Position numbers and translations under genes: made by a program. This document shows positions 17,789 to 26,353 of a DNA stretch of 35,471 nucleotides, one piece after another (position 1 is the stretch's first letter; each line of letters begins with the position of its first letter). The notes under the pieces were generated by a model, which ran no database searches, was not told the DNA's origin, and saw only the letters and a list, made by a program, of their open reading frames with translations. The stretch covers positions 1 through 35,471 of the forward strand of contig JALUXP010000113.1 of the NCBI GenBank assembly GCA_027013295.1, written 5' to 3'. This stretch comes from Sulfurimonas sp. Its GTDB lineage: Bacteria > Campylobacterota > Campylobacteria > Campylobacterales > Sulfurimonadaceae.

Positions 17789-19446
17789 TCTTTAAAAGCT
17801 CGGTTAATAGCACAAAAAAGTGCTTTTACAGAAGCATTTGAGATGTCACTATCTGCTCCAACACCAAAACATGAGAGTGTTGTGGCGTTTTGAATCTCTA
17901 TGTAGGCTATGGCTGTAGCTGTACTTTTTTCTCCCCAAGAATGTTCAGAATATGATTTGAGTGTAAACTCGTTTTTATACTCTTTAAGAAGTGCTTTTCT
18001 GCAGGCATCTACTGGACCATTGCCTTCACCCTCTGCTACGATTTTCTTGTCGTTATGCGTGTATGTAAGGGTGCATTTTGAGATGCCCTTTACGGAGGTT
18101 ACTGTAAAGTCTATCAAAGAGATATGTTCTTTTACTTCAAAGTAAGTCTCTTTAAATGTTTGTAAAATCTCCTCCGATTTGAGAACTCTACCCTTGGCAT
18201 CAGTTATAGCTTGAACTATCTTACCTATCTCTGGATGCATAGCTTTTGGTAGGATGTAACCATAGTTCTTTTCCAGTATAAAGGCTACACCACCTTTTCC
18301 AGATTGGGAATTGATACGGATGATATCTTCATATGTTCGACCAACATCATTTGGATCCATGGGAAGATAGGGAACTTCCCATAAAGCATCATCTTTAGCT
18401 TTTTGATGTGCCATACCTTTGTTGATAGCATCTTGGTGTGAACCTGAAAAAGCAGTATAAACTAACTCACCTACATAAGGATGGCGAACATGGGTATCGA
18501 TCTCTGTACATTTTTCAACAACCTCTAAGACCTCATTGACATCACTAAAATCAAGTGTCGAGTCTATCCCTTGCGTTGTCATATTGAGAGCTAGAGTGAT
18601 GATATCGACATTTCCTGTTCTTTCACCATTACTTAGTAAAGTACCTTCTACTCTGTCGGCTCCTGCTAAAAGTGCTAGTTCAGTTGCAGCGACACTTGTT
18701 CCTCGGTCATTGTGTGTATGGGTAGAGATGATGATGTTTTCTCTGTTGTCAAGATGCCCTATCATCCATTCTATCTGATCTGCATAGATATTTGGGGTAG
18801 CCATTTCTACTGTTGATGGTAAATTGATAATCACTTTACGAGTATCAGAGATACCCCATCTTGCTGTTACAGCGTTACAGATTTTTGCAGCAAAGTCTAA
18901 CTCTGTCCCTGTAAAACTCTCAGGGCTATACTCTAAACATATCTCTCCATCGTGATTTTTTTCATATTTTTTGATGATGTCAACACCCTCTAGTGCTAAT
19001 GCTAAAATCTCATCTTGAGTTTTGCTAAATACTATTTTTCTTTGTGCAGTTGATGTTGAATTGTAAAGATGCACAGTCGCTTTCTTGACACCTTTTAAGG
19101 CTTCAAAACTTTTTGCTATGAGATGCTCTCTGGCTTGTACAAGTACCTGAACCGTTACATCATCAGGGATGAGTGCATCATCTACTAAGCGGCGTAAAAA
19201 ATCAAATTCTACTTTAGAAGCGGAAGGAAAACCTACCTCTATCTCTTTAAATCCGAGTTTGAGTAAGAGTGCAAATAATTCAAGTTTTTTCTCCATTGAC
19301 ATAGGGTTGATAAGAGCTTGATTACCATCTCTTAAGTCAACACTACACCAAGCAGGAGCGTGTGTTATAGTTTTTGTAGGCCAGATTCTATCTGGCAAAT
19401 CTATCTGTGGAAATGGGCGGTATTTGCCCTTTGTTACATTATTCAT
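17785..19446 (-). CDS. leuA: 2-isopropylmalate synthase (LeuA type 2)
   Basis: 553 residues. It condenses acetyl-CoA with 2-oxoisovalerate, the first step of leucine synthesis. The DRE-TIM motif is in CSVDLRDGNQALINPM, the metal-binding HTHNDRGTSVA is present, and GNVDIITLALNM follows. The extended N-terminus (YRPFPQIDLPDRIWPTKTIT) marks the longer, yeast/actinobacterial-like type 2 enzyme. The C-terminal regulatory domain (about 430-553) is complete, ending VGADSDISNASVKALFCAIN, so leucine feedback is likely. No other leu genes adjoin it. Confidence 0.95.
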   Translation of the reverse strand: MNNVTKGKYRPFPQIDLPDRIWPTKTITHAPAWCSVDLRDGNQALINPMSMEKKLELFALLLKLGFKEIEVGFPSASKVEFDFLRRLVDDALIPDDVTVQVLVQAREHLIAKSFEALKGVKKATVHLYNSTSTAQRKIVFSKTQDEILALALEGVDIIKKYEKNHDGEICLEYSPESFTGTELDFAAKICNAVTARWGISDTRKVIINLPSTVEMATPNIYADQIEWMIGHLDNRENIIISTHTHNDRGTSVAATELALLAGADRVEGTLLSNGERTGNVDIITLALNMTTQGIDSTLDFSDVNEVLEVVEKCTEIDTHVRHPYVGELVYTAFSGSHQDAINKGMAHQKAKDDALWEVPYLPMDPNDVGRTYEDIIRINSQSGKGGVAFILEKNYGYILPKAMHPEIGKIVQAITDAKGRVLKSEEILQTFKETYFEVKEHISLIDFTVTSVKGISKCTLTYTHNDKKIVAEGEGNGPVDACRKALLKEYKNEFTLKSYSEHSWGEKSTATAIAYIEIQNATTLSCFGVGADSDISNASVKALFCAINRAFKD

Positions 19447-19549
19447 AATGAACCTTTACTTGAATTATCAATAATAGCACTCTTATATGTATTATTAAGT
19501 ATGGAATTATAGCGAATTTATATTTATTTGGTGGCTTGAAGAAGAGGGT

Positions 19550-19571
19550 ACTTCCACAGGAAAGTGGAAGT
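19550..19571 (-). terminator. Possible terminator hairpin after glnA
   Basis: ACTTCCAC (19550-19557) and GTGGAAGT (19564-19571) pair perfectly around six bases, 14 bases beyond the glnA stop. The following minus-strand sequence has only short T runs, so termination strength is uncertain. Confidence 0.5.
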
Positions 19572-19584
19572 AAAGTTTAGTGTC

Positions 19585-21015
19585 TTAACACTGATAAGTT
19601 GTTTTAAACTCATAAGCAGTTGGGCGACCTTCATCTGGATAGATGTCACGCTCAAATCTGTAGTGTTGATAAGTGTCTATCATATCATCAGTAAATACTG
19701 GTTTTAAGAACTCATTATCACCAATAAGACCTTCAATAGCTTCACGCAATGTATGTGGCATCTGTGGGATCCCTTTTTCACGAATCTCATCTAAAGAGAG
19801 TTCAAAAAGATCTTCATCCATTGGACCAACAGGTACAGTTTTTTCTTTGATACCATCAAGACCAGCCATCATCAGTACAGCAAATGCAAGGTAAGGACAA
19901 GCAGTAGAATCTGGGAAACGCATCTCAAGACGAGTAGCACCTTCGCCAGCTCCATAAGGGATACGACAAGCCGCGGAACGGTTTTGCGAAGAGTAAGTTA
20001 AGATGCTTGGTGCTTCAAAACCTGGTACAAGTCTTTTGTATGAGTTAGTTGATGCATTTGTAAATGCAGAAACAGCAGCAGCATGTTTGAAGATACCACC
20101 AGCATAGTTGATAGCCATCTCTGAAAGGTTACCATAATTACCCTCTTTGTAGAAAAGGTTTTTACCATTTTTCCATAAAGATTGGTGAACATGCATACCA
20201 TTACCATTGTCACCATAAAGTGGTTTAGGCATAAATGTACAAGTCTTACCATTGAGGTGAGCGATCATTTTACAAACATATTTGTACTTTTGAACATTGT
20301 CAGATGCCCCGATGATGTCAGAGTAAACGATGCCAATTTCACCTTGACCTTGTGCAACTTCGTGGTGACCAAGAATAACTTCAAGACCAACTTGTTCTAG
20401 CACTAACATCATCTCAGCACGCAAATCTACCATGGAGTCAGTAGGTTGAACTGGGAAGTAACCACCCTTCGTTCCTGGACGGTGTGCAGTGTTGTACATA
20501 TCTTCATAATCAGTGTTTGAATTCCAATCACCCTCTTCAGTATCTACTTTGTAGCCAGATTCGTTGATGTTGTCAACAAATTTAACATTATCAAAGATGA
20601 AAAACTCATTTTCAGGTCCAAAGTATGCAGCATCGGCTATACCAATCTCTTCAGCATGTTTAAGAGCTGCTTTAGCGATAGAACGAGGACATTTTTCATA
20701 TGCTTGACCTTTGTAAATATCAAAAATATCACAAATGACAATAATAGTTGGATCAGCGGTAAATGGATCTAAAAATGCAGTGCCAACATCAGCTTTTAAA
20801 AGCATGTCTGACTTATTGATAGGTTGCCATGCTTCAATGGATGAACCATCAAATGGAAAACCAGCTTCTAAGTTTCCAGCATTTACAGCACTCATTCTAT
20901 AAGTTAAGTGATGCCACGCACCTTTAATATCTGTAAATCTTAAATCTACAAATTGAACATCATTCTCTTCACAATATGCAAGAAATTCTTCTATGTTATT
21001 AACAAATTTACCCAT
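19585..21015 (-). CDS. glnA: Glutamine synthetase type I
   Basis: 476 residues; it makes glutamine from glutamate, ammonia and ATP. Family signatures are present: [50 protein letters not shown] and [11 protein letters not shown]. The adenylylation loop, NLYDLP in enterobacteria, reads DLFELS here with Phe404 in place of the modified tyrosine (codon at 19804-19806). A phenylalanine at this site is reported for H. pylori GlnA, so GlnE-type control should be absent. A strong CAGGAGAAA ribosome site precedes the ATG. It stands alone without glnB or ntr genes nearby. Confidence 0.97.
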   Translation of the reverse strand: MGKFVNNIEEFLAYCEENDVQFVDLRFTDIKGAWHHLTYRMSAVNAGNLEAGFPFDGSSIEAWQPINKSDMLLKADVGTAFLDPFTADPTIIVICDIFDIYKGQAYEKCPRSIAKAALKHAEEIGIADAAYFGPENEFFIFDNVKFVDNINESGYKVDTEEGDWNSNTDYEDMYNTAHRPGTKGGYFPVQPTDSMVDLRAEMMLVLEQVGLEVILGHHEVAQGQGEIGIVYSDIIGASDNVQKYKYVCKMIAHLNGKTCTFMPKPLYGDNGNGMHVHQSLWKNGKNLFYKEGNYGNLSEMAINYAGGIFKHAAAVSAFTNASTNSYKRLVPGFEAPSILTYSSQNRSAACRIPYGAGEGATRLEMRFPDSTACPYLAFAVLMMAGLDGIKEKTVPVGPMDEDLFELSLDEIREKGIPQMPHTLREAIEGLIGDNEFLKPVFTDDMIDTYQHYRFERDIYPDEGRPTAYEFKTTYQC

Positions 21016-21107
21016 TTGTTTCTCCTGAAATTAAAATTGTCACCATTTTATCGTATTTACAATTAATGTTTTCCTAATGATGTCTAAAATTTCTTAATTG
21101 GGGTTCT

Positions 21108-21905
21108 TTATGAGTAGGTAGTTATTTGGGGAGAGGCACTCAAAATAATCTCATAACACTCTAAAAGTTCTTGAAATTTTTTTGTATGAAGTGCTACAAG
21201 CTCTTTATCTTCACTTGATACTTTATCTGGATGTAACTCTTTTGCTAGGTATTTATACTGTTTCTTAACTCGTTTTATATCATCAGTAGGATTCATTTTT
21301 AAAACTACATATGCACTACTAAGTGGAGAAAATATTTTTATCTCTTGCTTTTCTTCTTCAGGCTCATGAAAAAACTCATCTATTTCTTGCTTATTATAAA
21401 TATGTTTATGTGGCACATTTATGATTTCTCGTGAATTTAAAAGCTTTTGAAGTCTTGCTTTTTCACTGAAAGTCTCCAATTTTATTTCCAGATATATTGG
21501 AAATATTGTCATCTTAACTTGTAAAAAAGTTTTTATTTTTAAAGCAATCTGAGCGTTTTGCGGCGTGATGGCTAGATGAAGTGTTTCGTTGTTTACAACT
21601 TTATATCTTATTGAATGAATAATTTTTTGAGGTAATGTTATTTTAATAGCTTTATGGTATCTTTGCAAAAGTGACTCTTTGAGTTCAGGCATGGGTTTGT
21701 TTTTTTTACTATACAGAGAGTAAAGCCATTTAAGTAAAAAGGTACGATGATAAAGATTTGCTTTAGAAGCAGGAATGTTTATACTATTTTTAACTATCGT
21801 TCGAGAGTTGAAGTGGGTACTGATGTAATGTTGAATATACTCTATATTCATAGATTTGGAGTTTATTTTAACGATAGTTTCATGGACACCAAATAATATT
21901 TGCAT
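21108..21905 (-). CDS. J-domain (DnaJ-like) protein with a novel N-terminal region
   Basis: 265 residues. The last 65 or so residues form a J domain: DDIKRVKKQYKYLAKELHPD with the HPD motif at 225-227, then ELVALHTKKFQELLECYEII. J domains stimulate the ATPase of DnaK. The first 200 residues are not recognised; they are basic, with no zinc-finger or Gly/Phe region and no membrane segment. This reversed layout (J domain at the C-terminus) resembles DjlA-like or specialised co-chaperones common in Campylobacterota. It is transcribed divergently from the Rpn-family gene. Confidence 0.8.
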   Translation of the reverse strand: MQILFGVHETIVKINSKSMNIEYIQHYISTHFNSRTIVKNSINIPASKANLYHRTFLLKWLYSLYSKKNKPMPELKESLLQRYHKAIKITLPQKIIHSIRYKVVNNETLHLAITPQNAQIALKIKTFLQVKMTIFPIYLEIKLETFSEKARLQKLLNSREIINVPHKHIYNKQEIDEFFHEPEEEKQEIKIFSPLSSAYVVLKMNPTDDIKRVKKQYKYLAKELHPDKVSSEDKELVALHTKKFQELLECYEIILSASPQITTYS

Positions 21906-21978
21906 AAAAATATGATAGCAATTACTATTCCTAAGAAGCTATATGCTATAATAAACTACAAAAATATGAGGATTACAA

Positions 21979-22884
21979 ATGCAATTTTTAGATGTAAAAA
22001 CGGATTATGCTTTTAAAAAAGTGTTTGGAAGTGAAAACAGTAAAGATAAACTCATAAGTTTTCTCAATGCGTTGGTGTATGAGAACAAATCTACTAAAAT
22101 AAAAGACCTCACCATAGTAGATCCTTACAATATTCCACTTCTTGATGGTATGAAGAATAGCTTTGTTGATGTAAAAGCGGTTCTTGATGATAATACTAAA
22201 GTGATAATAGAGATGCAGATTTTAAATCATGAAGGGTTTGAAAAAAGAGTTTTATATAACCTCGCTAAAAATTATTCTGTTCAGCTTAATAAATCAGAAG
22301 ATTATTATCTTTTAAATCCAGTTATTGCTTTAAATATAGTTGATTTTACAATGTTTAAAGATAGTAAGAAAACTATAACAAATTTTAAACTACTTGAAAA
22401 AGAGGAGTTTATAGACTATAGCGATGATATAGAACTCATCTTTATAGAACTCCCTAAATTTAAAAAGAGTTTAGATGAGCTTGAAAACTTAAGAGATGAG
22501 TGGATATACTTCATAAAAAATGCTGGAAGTTTAGAGTATATACCAACAGAACTAAATCACACTATACAAAACTCTTTTGATATGCTCAATGAAGCAAATC
22601 TAAGTAAAGATGAATTAGAAACACAACACAAAAGAAAAGAGTTTATCTCCATACAAAAATTAGCCATCTTAAAAGCTACTAATGATGGTTTAAAGCAAGG
22701 TCTTGAAGAAGGTCTCGAGCAAGGTCTTGAAGAAGGTCTTGAGCAAGGGAGAGAGCAAGGTCTTGAGCAAGGAATGGAAGAAAAGTCCATCGAAATAGCA
22801 AAGAACCTGCTTGATATTTTAGATGATGAAACTATCTCATCTAAAACTGGGTTATCTATAGAGATTATTCAAAGTCTAAGATAA
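21979..22884 (+). CDS. Rpn-family recombination-promoting nuclease / PD-(D/E)XK transposase-like protein
   Basis: 301 residues. The N-terminus (LDVKTDYAFKKVFGSENSKD, then KLISFLNALV) is the hallmark of the Rpn/PDDEXK_2 family. The nuclease core has Asp64 (SFVDVKAVL) and Glu78-x-Gln80 (KVIIEMQI). Residues 237-268 are Gly-Leu-Glu-Gln/Glu repeats from 12-bp DNA units. The end has the family's small helical motif (EIAKNLLDILDDETISSKTG, then LSIEIIQSL). Related E. coli Rpn proteins are RecA-independent DNA nucleases that promote recombination; others are phage-defence related. It lies directly upstream of the chemosensory operon, from which a hairpin separates it. Confidence 0.88.
   Translation: MQFLDVKTDYAFKKVFGSENSKDKLISFLNALVYENKSTKIKDLTIVDPYNIPLLDGMKNSFVDVKAVLDDNTKVIIEMQILNHEGFEKRVLYNLAKNYSVQLNKSEDYYLLNPVIALNIVDFTMFKDSKKTITNFKLLEKEEFIDYSDDIELIFIELPKFKKSLDELENLRDEWIYFIKNAGSLEYIPTELNHTIQNSFDMLNEANLSKDELETQHKRKEFISIQKLAILKATNDGLKQGLEEGLEQGLEEGLEQGREQGLEQGMEEKSIEIAKNLLDILDDETISSKTGLSIEIIQSLR
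22687..22782 (+). repeat. Eight tandem 12-bp units inside the Rpn-family gene
   Basis: Units of the form GGTCTTGAGCAA or GGTCTTGAAGAA, each encoding Gly-Leu-Glu-Gln/Glu, run without gaps; units 1, 6 and 8 are diverged. Gain or loss of whole units keeps the frame, so the linker can change length. Confidence 0.9.
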
Positions 22885-22903
22885 GTGCCTCTCCATAACT
22901 AAC

Positions 22904-22923
22904 TCCCATCGTCTCCGATGGGA
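22904..22923. repeat. Hairpin between the Rpn-family gene and cheY
   Basis: TCCCATCG (22904-22911) and CGATGGGA (22916-22923) pair perfectly around TCTC. It lies 20 bases past the Rpn stop and may terminate that gene; the CCCA/TGGG core also recalls the REP-like palindromes elsewhere in the window. Confidence 0.6.
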
Positions 22924-23047
22924 ATGTGATTATTTTTCATGTAAAATACTAATTTTTGTTATTTAATACTTGTATTCTCCCTCTCATTTAAGTTTATATT
23001 AAATGGGATAGAGATATTATTGTACAATATTATTTTTTGGAGAAGAT

Positions 23048-23410
23048 ATGGGAAAAATACTGATAGTGGATGATTCTAGTCTTATTCGTTCTGTTGCTGC
23101 AGGTGCTGCAACAGAAGCTGGACATGAACCGATAGTCGCAGAGAATGGGCAAGAGGGTTTGGATATTTTAACAAGAGAGAAGATTGACCTAATATTTTCT
23201 GATGTAAATATGCCTGTTATGGGTGGACTGGAGATGGTAGAGAACATTAAGCAAAATGATGCTTATAAATATATACCTATCATAATGCTCACAACAGAGT
23301 CAAATCCTGAGCTTAAAGCAAAAGGACAAGCACTTGGCGTAAAAGCTTGGATGCTAAAGCCATTTAATAAAAAGAAGTTTTTTATGGTTGTTAAAAAGCT
23401 TCTAGCCTAA
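23048..23410 (+). CDS. cheY: CheY-like single-domain response regulator
   Basis: 120 residues, one receiver domain. Acidic pair Asp8-Asp9 (VDDSS), phospho-acceptor Asp52 (FSDVNMP), Thr82/Thr83 and Lys104 (LKPF) are all present, so it should be phosphorylated by the CheA two genes downstream. Position 101 is Trp where CheY proteins usually have Tyr or Phe. GGAGAAG precedes the ATG. It is the first gene of the chemosensory operon. Whether it binds the flagellar switch or serves as a phosphate sink cannot be told from sequence. Confidence 0.92.
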   Translation: MGKILIVDDSSLIRSVAAGAATEAGHEPIVAENGQEGLDILTREKIDLIFSDVNMPVMGGLEMVENIKQNDAYKYIPIIMLTTESNPELKAKGQALGVKAWMLKPFNKKKFFMVVKKLLA

Positions 23411-23420
23411 TGAGACTCAG

Positions 23421-23687
23421 ATGAAAATAGATAAAGATGAGCTTACCATTTATGAAGTAGAGGCTTTTTACGAAGAGTTGTTAGCTGAATTTGACAAAGG
23501 TGATATTGCTGTAGATATTAGCAGTCTCAACAAGATAGACATGAGTGTTATCCAGCTTTTGTTAAGTGCAAAAAAAAGTTGCCAAGAATCTTCTAAAGCT
23601 TTTCAAATCATAGGTGCAAACAGCGAAGTAACAAAAATATTTCAAGAGTCTGGATGCCAAACACTACTAGGAGTTACGGATGAATGA
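23421..23687 (+). CDS. STAS-domain protein
   Basis: 88 residues, one anti-sigma-antagonist-like STAS fold: IAVDISSLNKIDMSVIQLLL followed by SAKKSCQESSKAFQIIGANS. The Ser in DMSVIQ occupies the position phosphorylated in SpoIIAA-like proteins. It overlaps cheA by 8 bases, so it is translationally coupled. Similar small STAS proteins occur in non-canonical chemosensory operons, where their job is unclear. No anti-sigma kinase is nearby. Confidence 0.82.
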   Translation: MKIDKDELTIYEVEAFYEELLAEFDKGDIAVDISSLNKIDMSVIQLLLSAKKSCQESSKAFQIIGANSEVTKIFQESGCQTLLGVTDE

Positions 23688-25752
23688 AGAACTTGAACTC
23701 TTTGTAGAAGATGTTGACGAACAGTTGACATTTATGGAAAATGCTCTTGTAGCTATGCAAGAGAATGGTGTAGATGATGAGAGTCTAGGTGCTCTCTTTC
23801 GTGCGATGCACACCATCAAAGGTACTGCTGGTATGTTCGGCTTTGATGATGTTGTGGGGTTTGCTCATGTTGCTGAAAATCTTTTAAGTGATGTAAGAGA
23901 TGGCAAAGTTGAGTTAAATGAGGAGATGATAGAGACTTTTTTGCAGTCTAAAGATCACACACAAACTCTTGTTGATTTAGCAGTGGATGGTGAGGTACTT
24001 GATGCGAAAACACAAGCTAAAAATGACCATCTTTTAGCCATACTTAAGTCGATGCTCCCAGATGCTAAAAAAGAACCTCTAAAGATAGATGCAGAGACTT
24101 TAGAAGATGAAGAGGGCGGTGAAAAACTTTGGCATATCTCTTTGAGACTCAAGCCACATTTCTTTGCGAGTGGTATGGACATCATAAACATATTGAACTT
24201 TTTTAACATACTTGGAGAGGTAAAAAAACTTTTATGTATAGATACAAATATTCCTACACTTAAAGATATGAACCCTACTGAGGCTTATATAGGGTATGAG
24301 ATACTTTTTTTGAGTGATGCTAGTTATGCTGAGATAGAAGAGGTTTTTGAGTTTGTTATGGATGATGTTGTGCTTGAGATATTTGAGGCAACAGATATGG
24401 ATATGTTGCAAGCTTTATGTGATAATGAAGAGGGACTCAGAGAAGAACTTGTTTTTGCTGGCTTTGATAATGCTTCAAGAGTAAGAAGCACAGATGCAAG
24501 AGAAGAAGAGGTTCAAAAAACAGAAGTTAAAGAGATCTCAAAAGAACCATCTTCAAAAAAAGAGATAAAAAAAGAGACAAAGAAAGAGACAAAGAAAAGT
24601 TTCTCTTTGCGTGTTGACTCGAGCAAAATAGACTCTCTCATAAACCAAATCTCAGAGATGGTAATAGCCAATGCTAAAGTAACTCAAAGAGCTGATGCTC
24701 TTGATGATAATGAGCTAAGTGAATCAGCAACTATACTTAGTGATATGTTAGAAGAGATACGAACAGGCATTATGAACATCCGTATGGTACAAGTTGGCGA
24801 TAGTTTCAACAAGTTTAAGCGAATCGTGAATGATGTAGCTAAAAAAGTAGACAAAGAGATAGATTTTGAGATAGTTGGTGGCGAGACTGAACTTGATAAA
24901 ATGGTGGTAGAGAAGATCTCTGACCCACTGATGCACATGCTTAGGAACTCTATAGATCATGGAGTAGAAACACCACAAGAGAGAAAAGCAGTAGGAAAAA
25001 GTCCCAAAGGACATGTAAGACTTAAAACTTACCCAGATGCAGGTACTATTGTTATAGAGATAAGTGATGATGGGCGAGGTCTTCCAAGAGATAAGATTTT
25101 AGCAAAAGCGATCGCAAATGGCTTGGTTGAAGAGAACAATAATCTCAGCGACAAAGAGATTTACAATCTTATCTTTGCAGCAGGTCTCTCAACAGCTGAA
25201 AAGGTCTCAGATATCTCTGGTCGTGGTGTTGGGATGGATGTTGTCAAAAGAAACATAGAGGCTTTGCGTGGAACAGTAGAGATAGACTCTAAATCTGGTG
25301 AGGGAAGTCTCTTTACTATACGACTTCCACTTACTCTTGCTATCATTGACGGTTTTCTCATACAGTCAGGAAATACTAAATATATCATCCCTTTAGAGAT
25401 GATTCAAGAGTGCATAGAACTTGATGCACATTACAAAAAAGAGATGGATGGAAATGAGTTTATCAACCTTCGTGACTCGATGCTTCCTCTCTTAGATGTT
25501 CGTAGCTATTTTAACGAGCAAGAGACACAGAGTGAACGAGAAAATATCGTAGTGGTTCGTTTTGGAGAGTACAAGGTGGGAATGATGGTAGATGAACTCT
25601 TTGGAGAGTTTCAAACAGTTATAAAACCTCTTGGAGAGGTGTTTAGTAATGTTGTAGGTGTTAGTGGAGGAACTATTTTAGGAAGTGGCGAGATAGCTCT
25701 TATATTTGATATTCCAAAACTTATGGAACACAAGATCAGAGAATCTCTGTAG
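23680..25752 (+). CDS. cheA: Chemotaxis histidine kinase CheA
   Basis: 690 residues. HPt domain about 1-105 with His44 (RAMHTIKGTAGMFGF); a P2-like region about 148-235 starting KLWHISLRLKPHFFASGMDI; Lys/Glu-rich linker 275-306; dimerisation region about 307-375; ATPase domain with N box LRNSIDHGVE (421-430), G1 DDGRGLP (463-469) and G2 GRGVGMD (514-520); CheW-like domain about 550-690. All catalytic features are intact. Codons from about 620 to the stop are copied 1296 bp downstream in a near-identical direct repeat, but this upstream copy is the complete gene. Confidence 0.97.
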   Translation: MNEELELFVEDVDEQLTFMENALVAMQENGVDDESLGALFRAMHTIKGTAGMFGFDDVVGFAHVAENLLSDVRDGKVELNEEMIETFLQSKDHTQTLVDLAVDGEVLDAKTQAKNDHLLAILKSMLPDAKKEPLKIDAETLEDEEGGEKLWHISLRLKPHFFASGMDIINILNFFNILGEVKKLLCIDTNIPTLKDMNPTEAYIGYEILFLSDASYAEIEEVFEFVMDDVVLEIFEATDMDMLQALCDNEEGLREELVFAGFDNASRVRSTDAREEEVQKTEVKEISKEPSSKKEIKKETKKETKKSFSLRVDSSKIDSLINQISEMVIANAKVTQRADALDDNELSESATILSDMLEEIRTGIMNIRMVQVGDSFNKFKRIVNDVAKKVDKEIDFEIVGGETELDKMVVEKISDPLMHMLRNSIDHGVETPQERKAVGKSPKGHVRLKTYPDAGTIVIEISDDGRGLPRDKILAKAIANGLVEENNNLSDKEIYNLIFAAGLSTAEKVSDISGRGVGMDVVKRNIEALRGTVEIDSKSGEGSLFTIRLPLTLAIIDGFLIQSGNTKYIIPLEMIQECIELDAHYKKEMDGNEFINLRDSMLPLLDVRSYFNEQETQSERENIVVVRFGEYKVGMMVDELFGEFQTVIKPLGEVFSNVVGVSGGTILGSGEIALIFDIPKLMEHKIRESL

Positions 25753-25839
25753 ATGAAGTATGATATTGCCTATTTTCAAAGAGGAGGAAGAGATGTACAA
25801 GGTAGATATAGAAAGATTACCATCTTTCATGATAGGTGA
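25538..25839 (+). repeat. Direct repeat copy 1 (302 bp): cheA 3' end and following bases
   Basis: Identical to 26834-27135 except at 25819 (A/G) and 25828 (C/T), with no indels (constant offset 1296). It covers the last 71 codons of cheA, the stop, an RBS-like GAGGAGGAAGAG, and the first 15 or so codons of the small Rpn-like ORF. Sequence flanking the two copies is unrelated on both sides. Confidence 0.97.
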
Positions 25840-26005
25840 AGAAAGAGGTTTAGAGCAAGGTTTAGAGCAAGGTGTTTATAAACAGAATATAAAAGTTGCA
25901 AAAGCACTGTTATCAAAAAATAGTGACATTACTTTTATAGTGGATATTACTGGTTTAAGTGTTGTCGAGGTTCAAAAGCTTCAGAGTTGTGAAGAGAAAA
26001 ACTAG
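25793..26005 (+). pseudogene. C-terminal remnant of an Rpn/PD-(D/E)XK family gene
   Basis: 70 codons from the ATG that follows GAGGAGGAAGAG (an upstream ATG at 25760 is also in frame). The product, including GEERGLEQGLEQGVY and the end DITFIVDITGLSVVEVQKLQ, matches the Gly-Leu-Glu-Gln linker and terminal helical motif of Rpn-family proteins such as the one at 21979, but the whole nuclease domain is missing. The stop abuts the ATG of the MNT gene. It could still be translated as a small protein, but it most likely represents a truncated gene. Confidence 0.75.
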
Positions 26006-26353
26006 ATGTTAGAGATGAGTATAGAAACATTGAAAAAAGAGATAGTCAGTAGACTAAAACCTTTAGAGTTGCAACAAATAACACTATTTGGTTCATTTGC
26101 TTACGGGAAGCCAAATGAAGATAGTGACATAGATTTATATGTTGTTACTTCAGATGACTTTATACCAAAAAGTTATGCTCAGAGTATGTCTATCAGATTA
26201 AAAGTTGCTAATGCTTTAGAGGAGTTACAAGCGATTATTCCTATAGATATAGTGACACATACAAAAAAAATGTATGAAAAATTTGTTGAACAAAATAGTA
26301 GTTTTTCAAAAGAAATTTTACAAAAGGGGGAGTTGTTATGGGGACATCACTAG
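26006..26353 (+). CDS. MNT-type minimal nucleotidyltransferase (probable antitoxin partner of HEPN)
   Basis: 115 residues. It shows the polymerase-beta nucleotidyltransferase motif: Gly29-Ser30 (LFGSFAYGK), then Asp41-x-Asp43 (EDSDIDLYVV), with a third acid at Asp81 (IPIDIVTHTK), so catalysis looks possible. Small enzymes of this family next to HEPN proteins form toxin-antitoxin or defence pairs. The gene overlaps the HEPN gene by 16 bases, indicating a tightly coupled unit. The start ATG abuts the previous stop; a second ATG is at codon 4. Confidence 0.88.
   Translation: MLEMSIETLKKEIVSRLKPLELQQITLFGSFAYGKPNEDSDIDLYVVTSDDFIPKSYAQSMSIRLKVANALEELQAIIPIDIVTHTKKMYEKFVEQNSSFSKEILQKGELLWGHH

Noticed and set aside
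22687-22782. Possible CRISPR or VNTR array
   Set aside because: Units are only 12 bp, contiguous without spacers, and encode the Gly-Leu-Glu linker of a real protein.
24540-24600. Low-complexity Lys/Glu stretch in cheA as a possible frameshift or insertion
   Set aside because: The frame is continuous and a charged linker between P2 and the dimerisation domain is normal for CheA.
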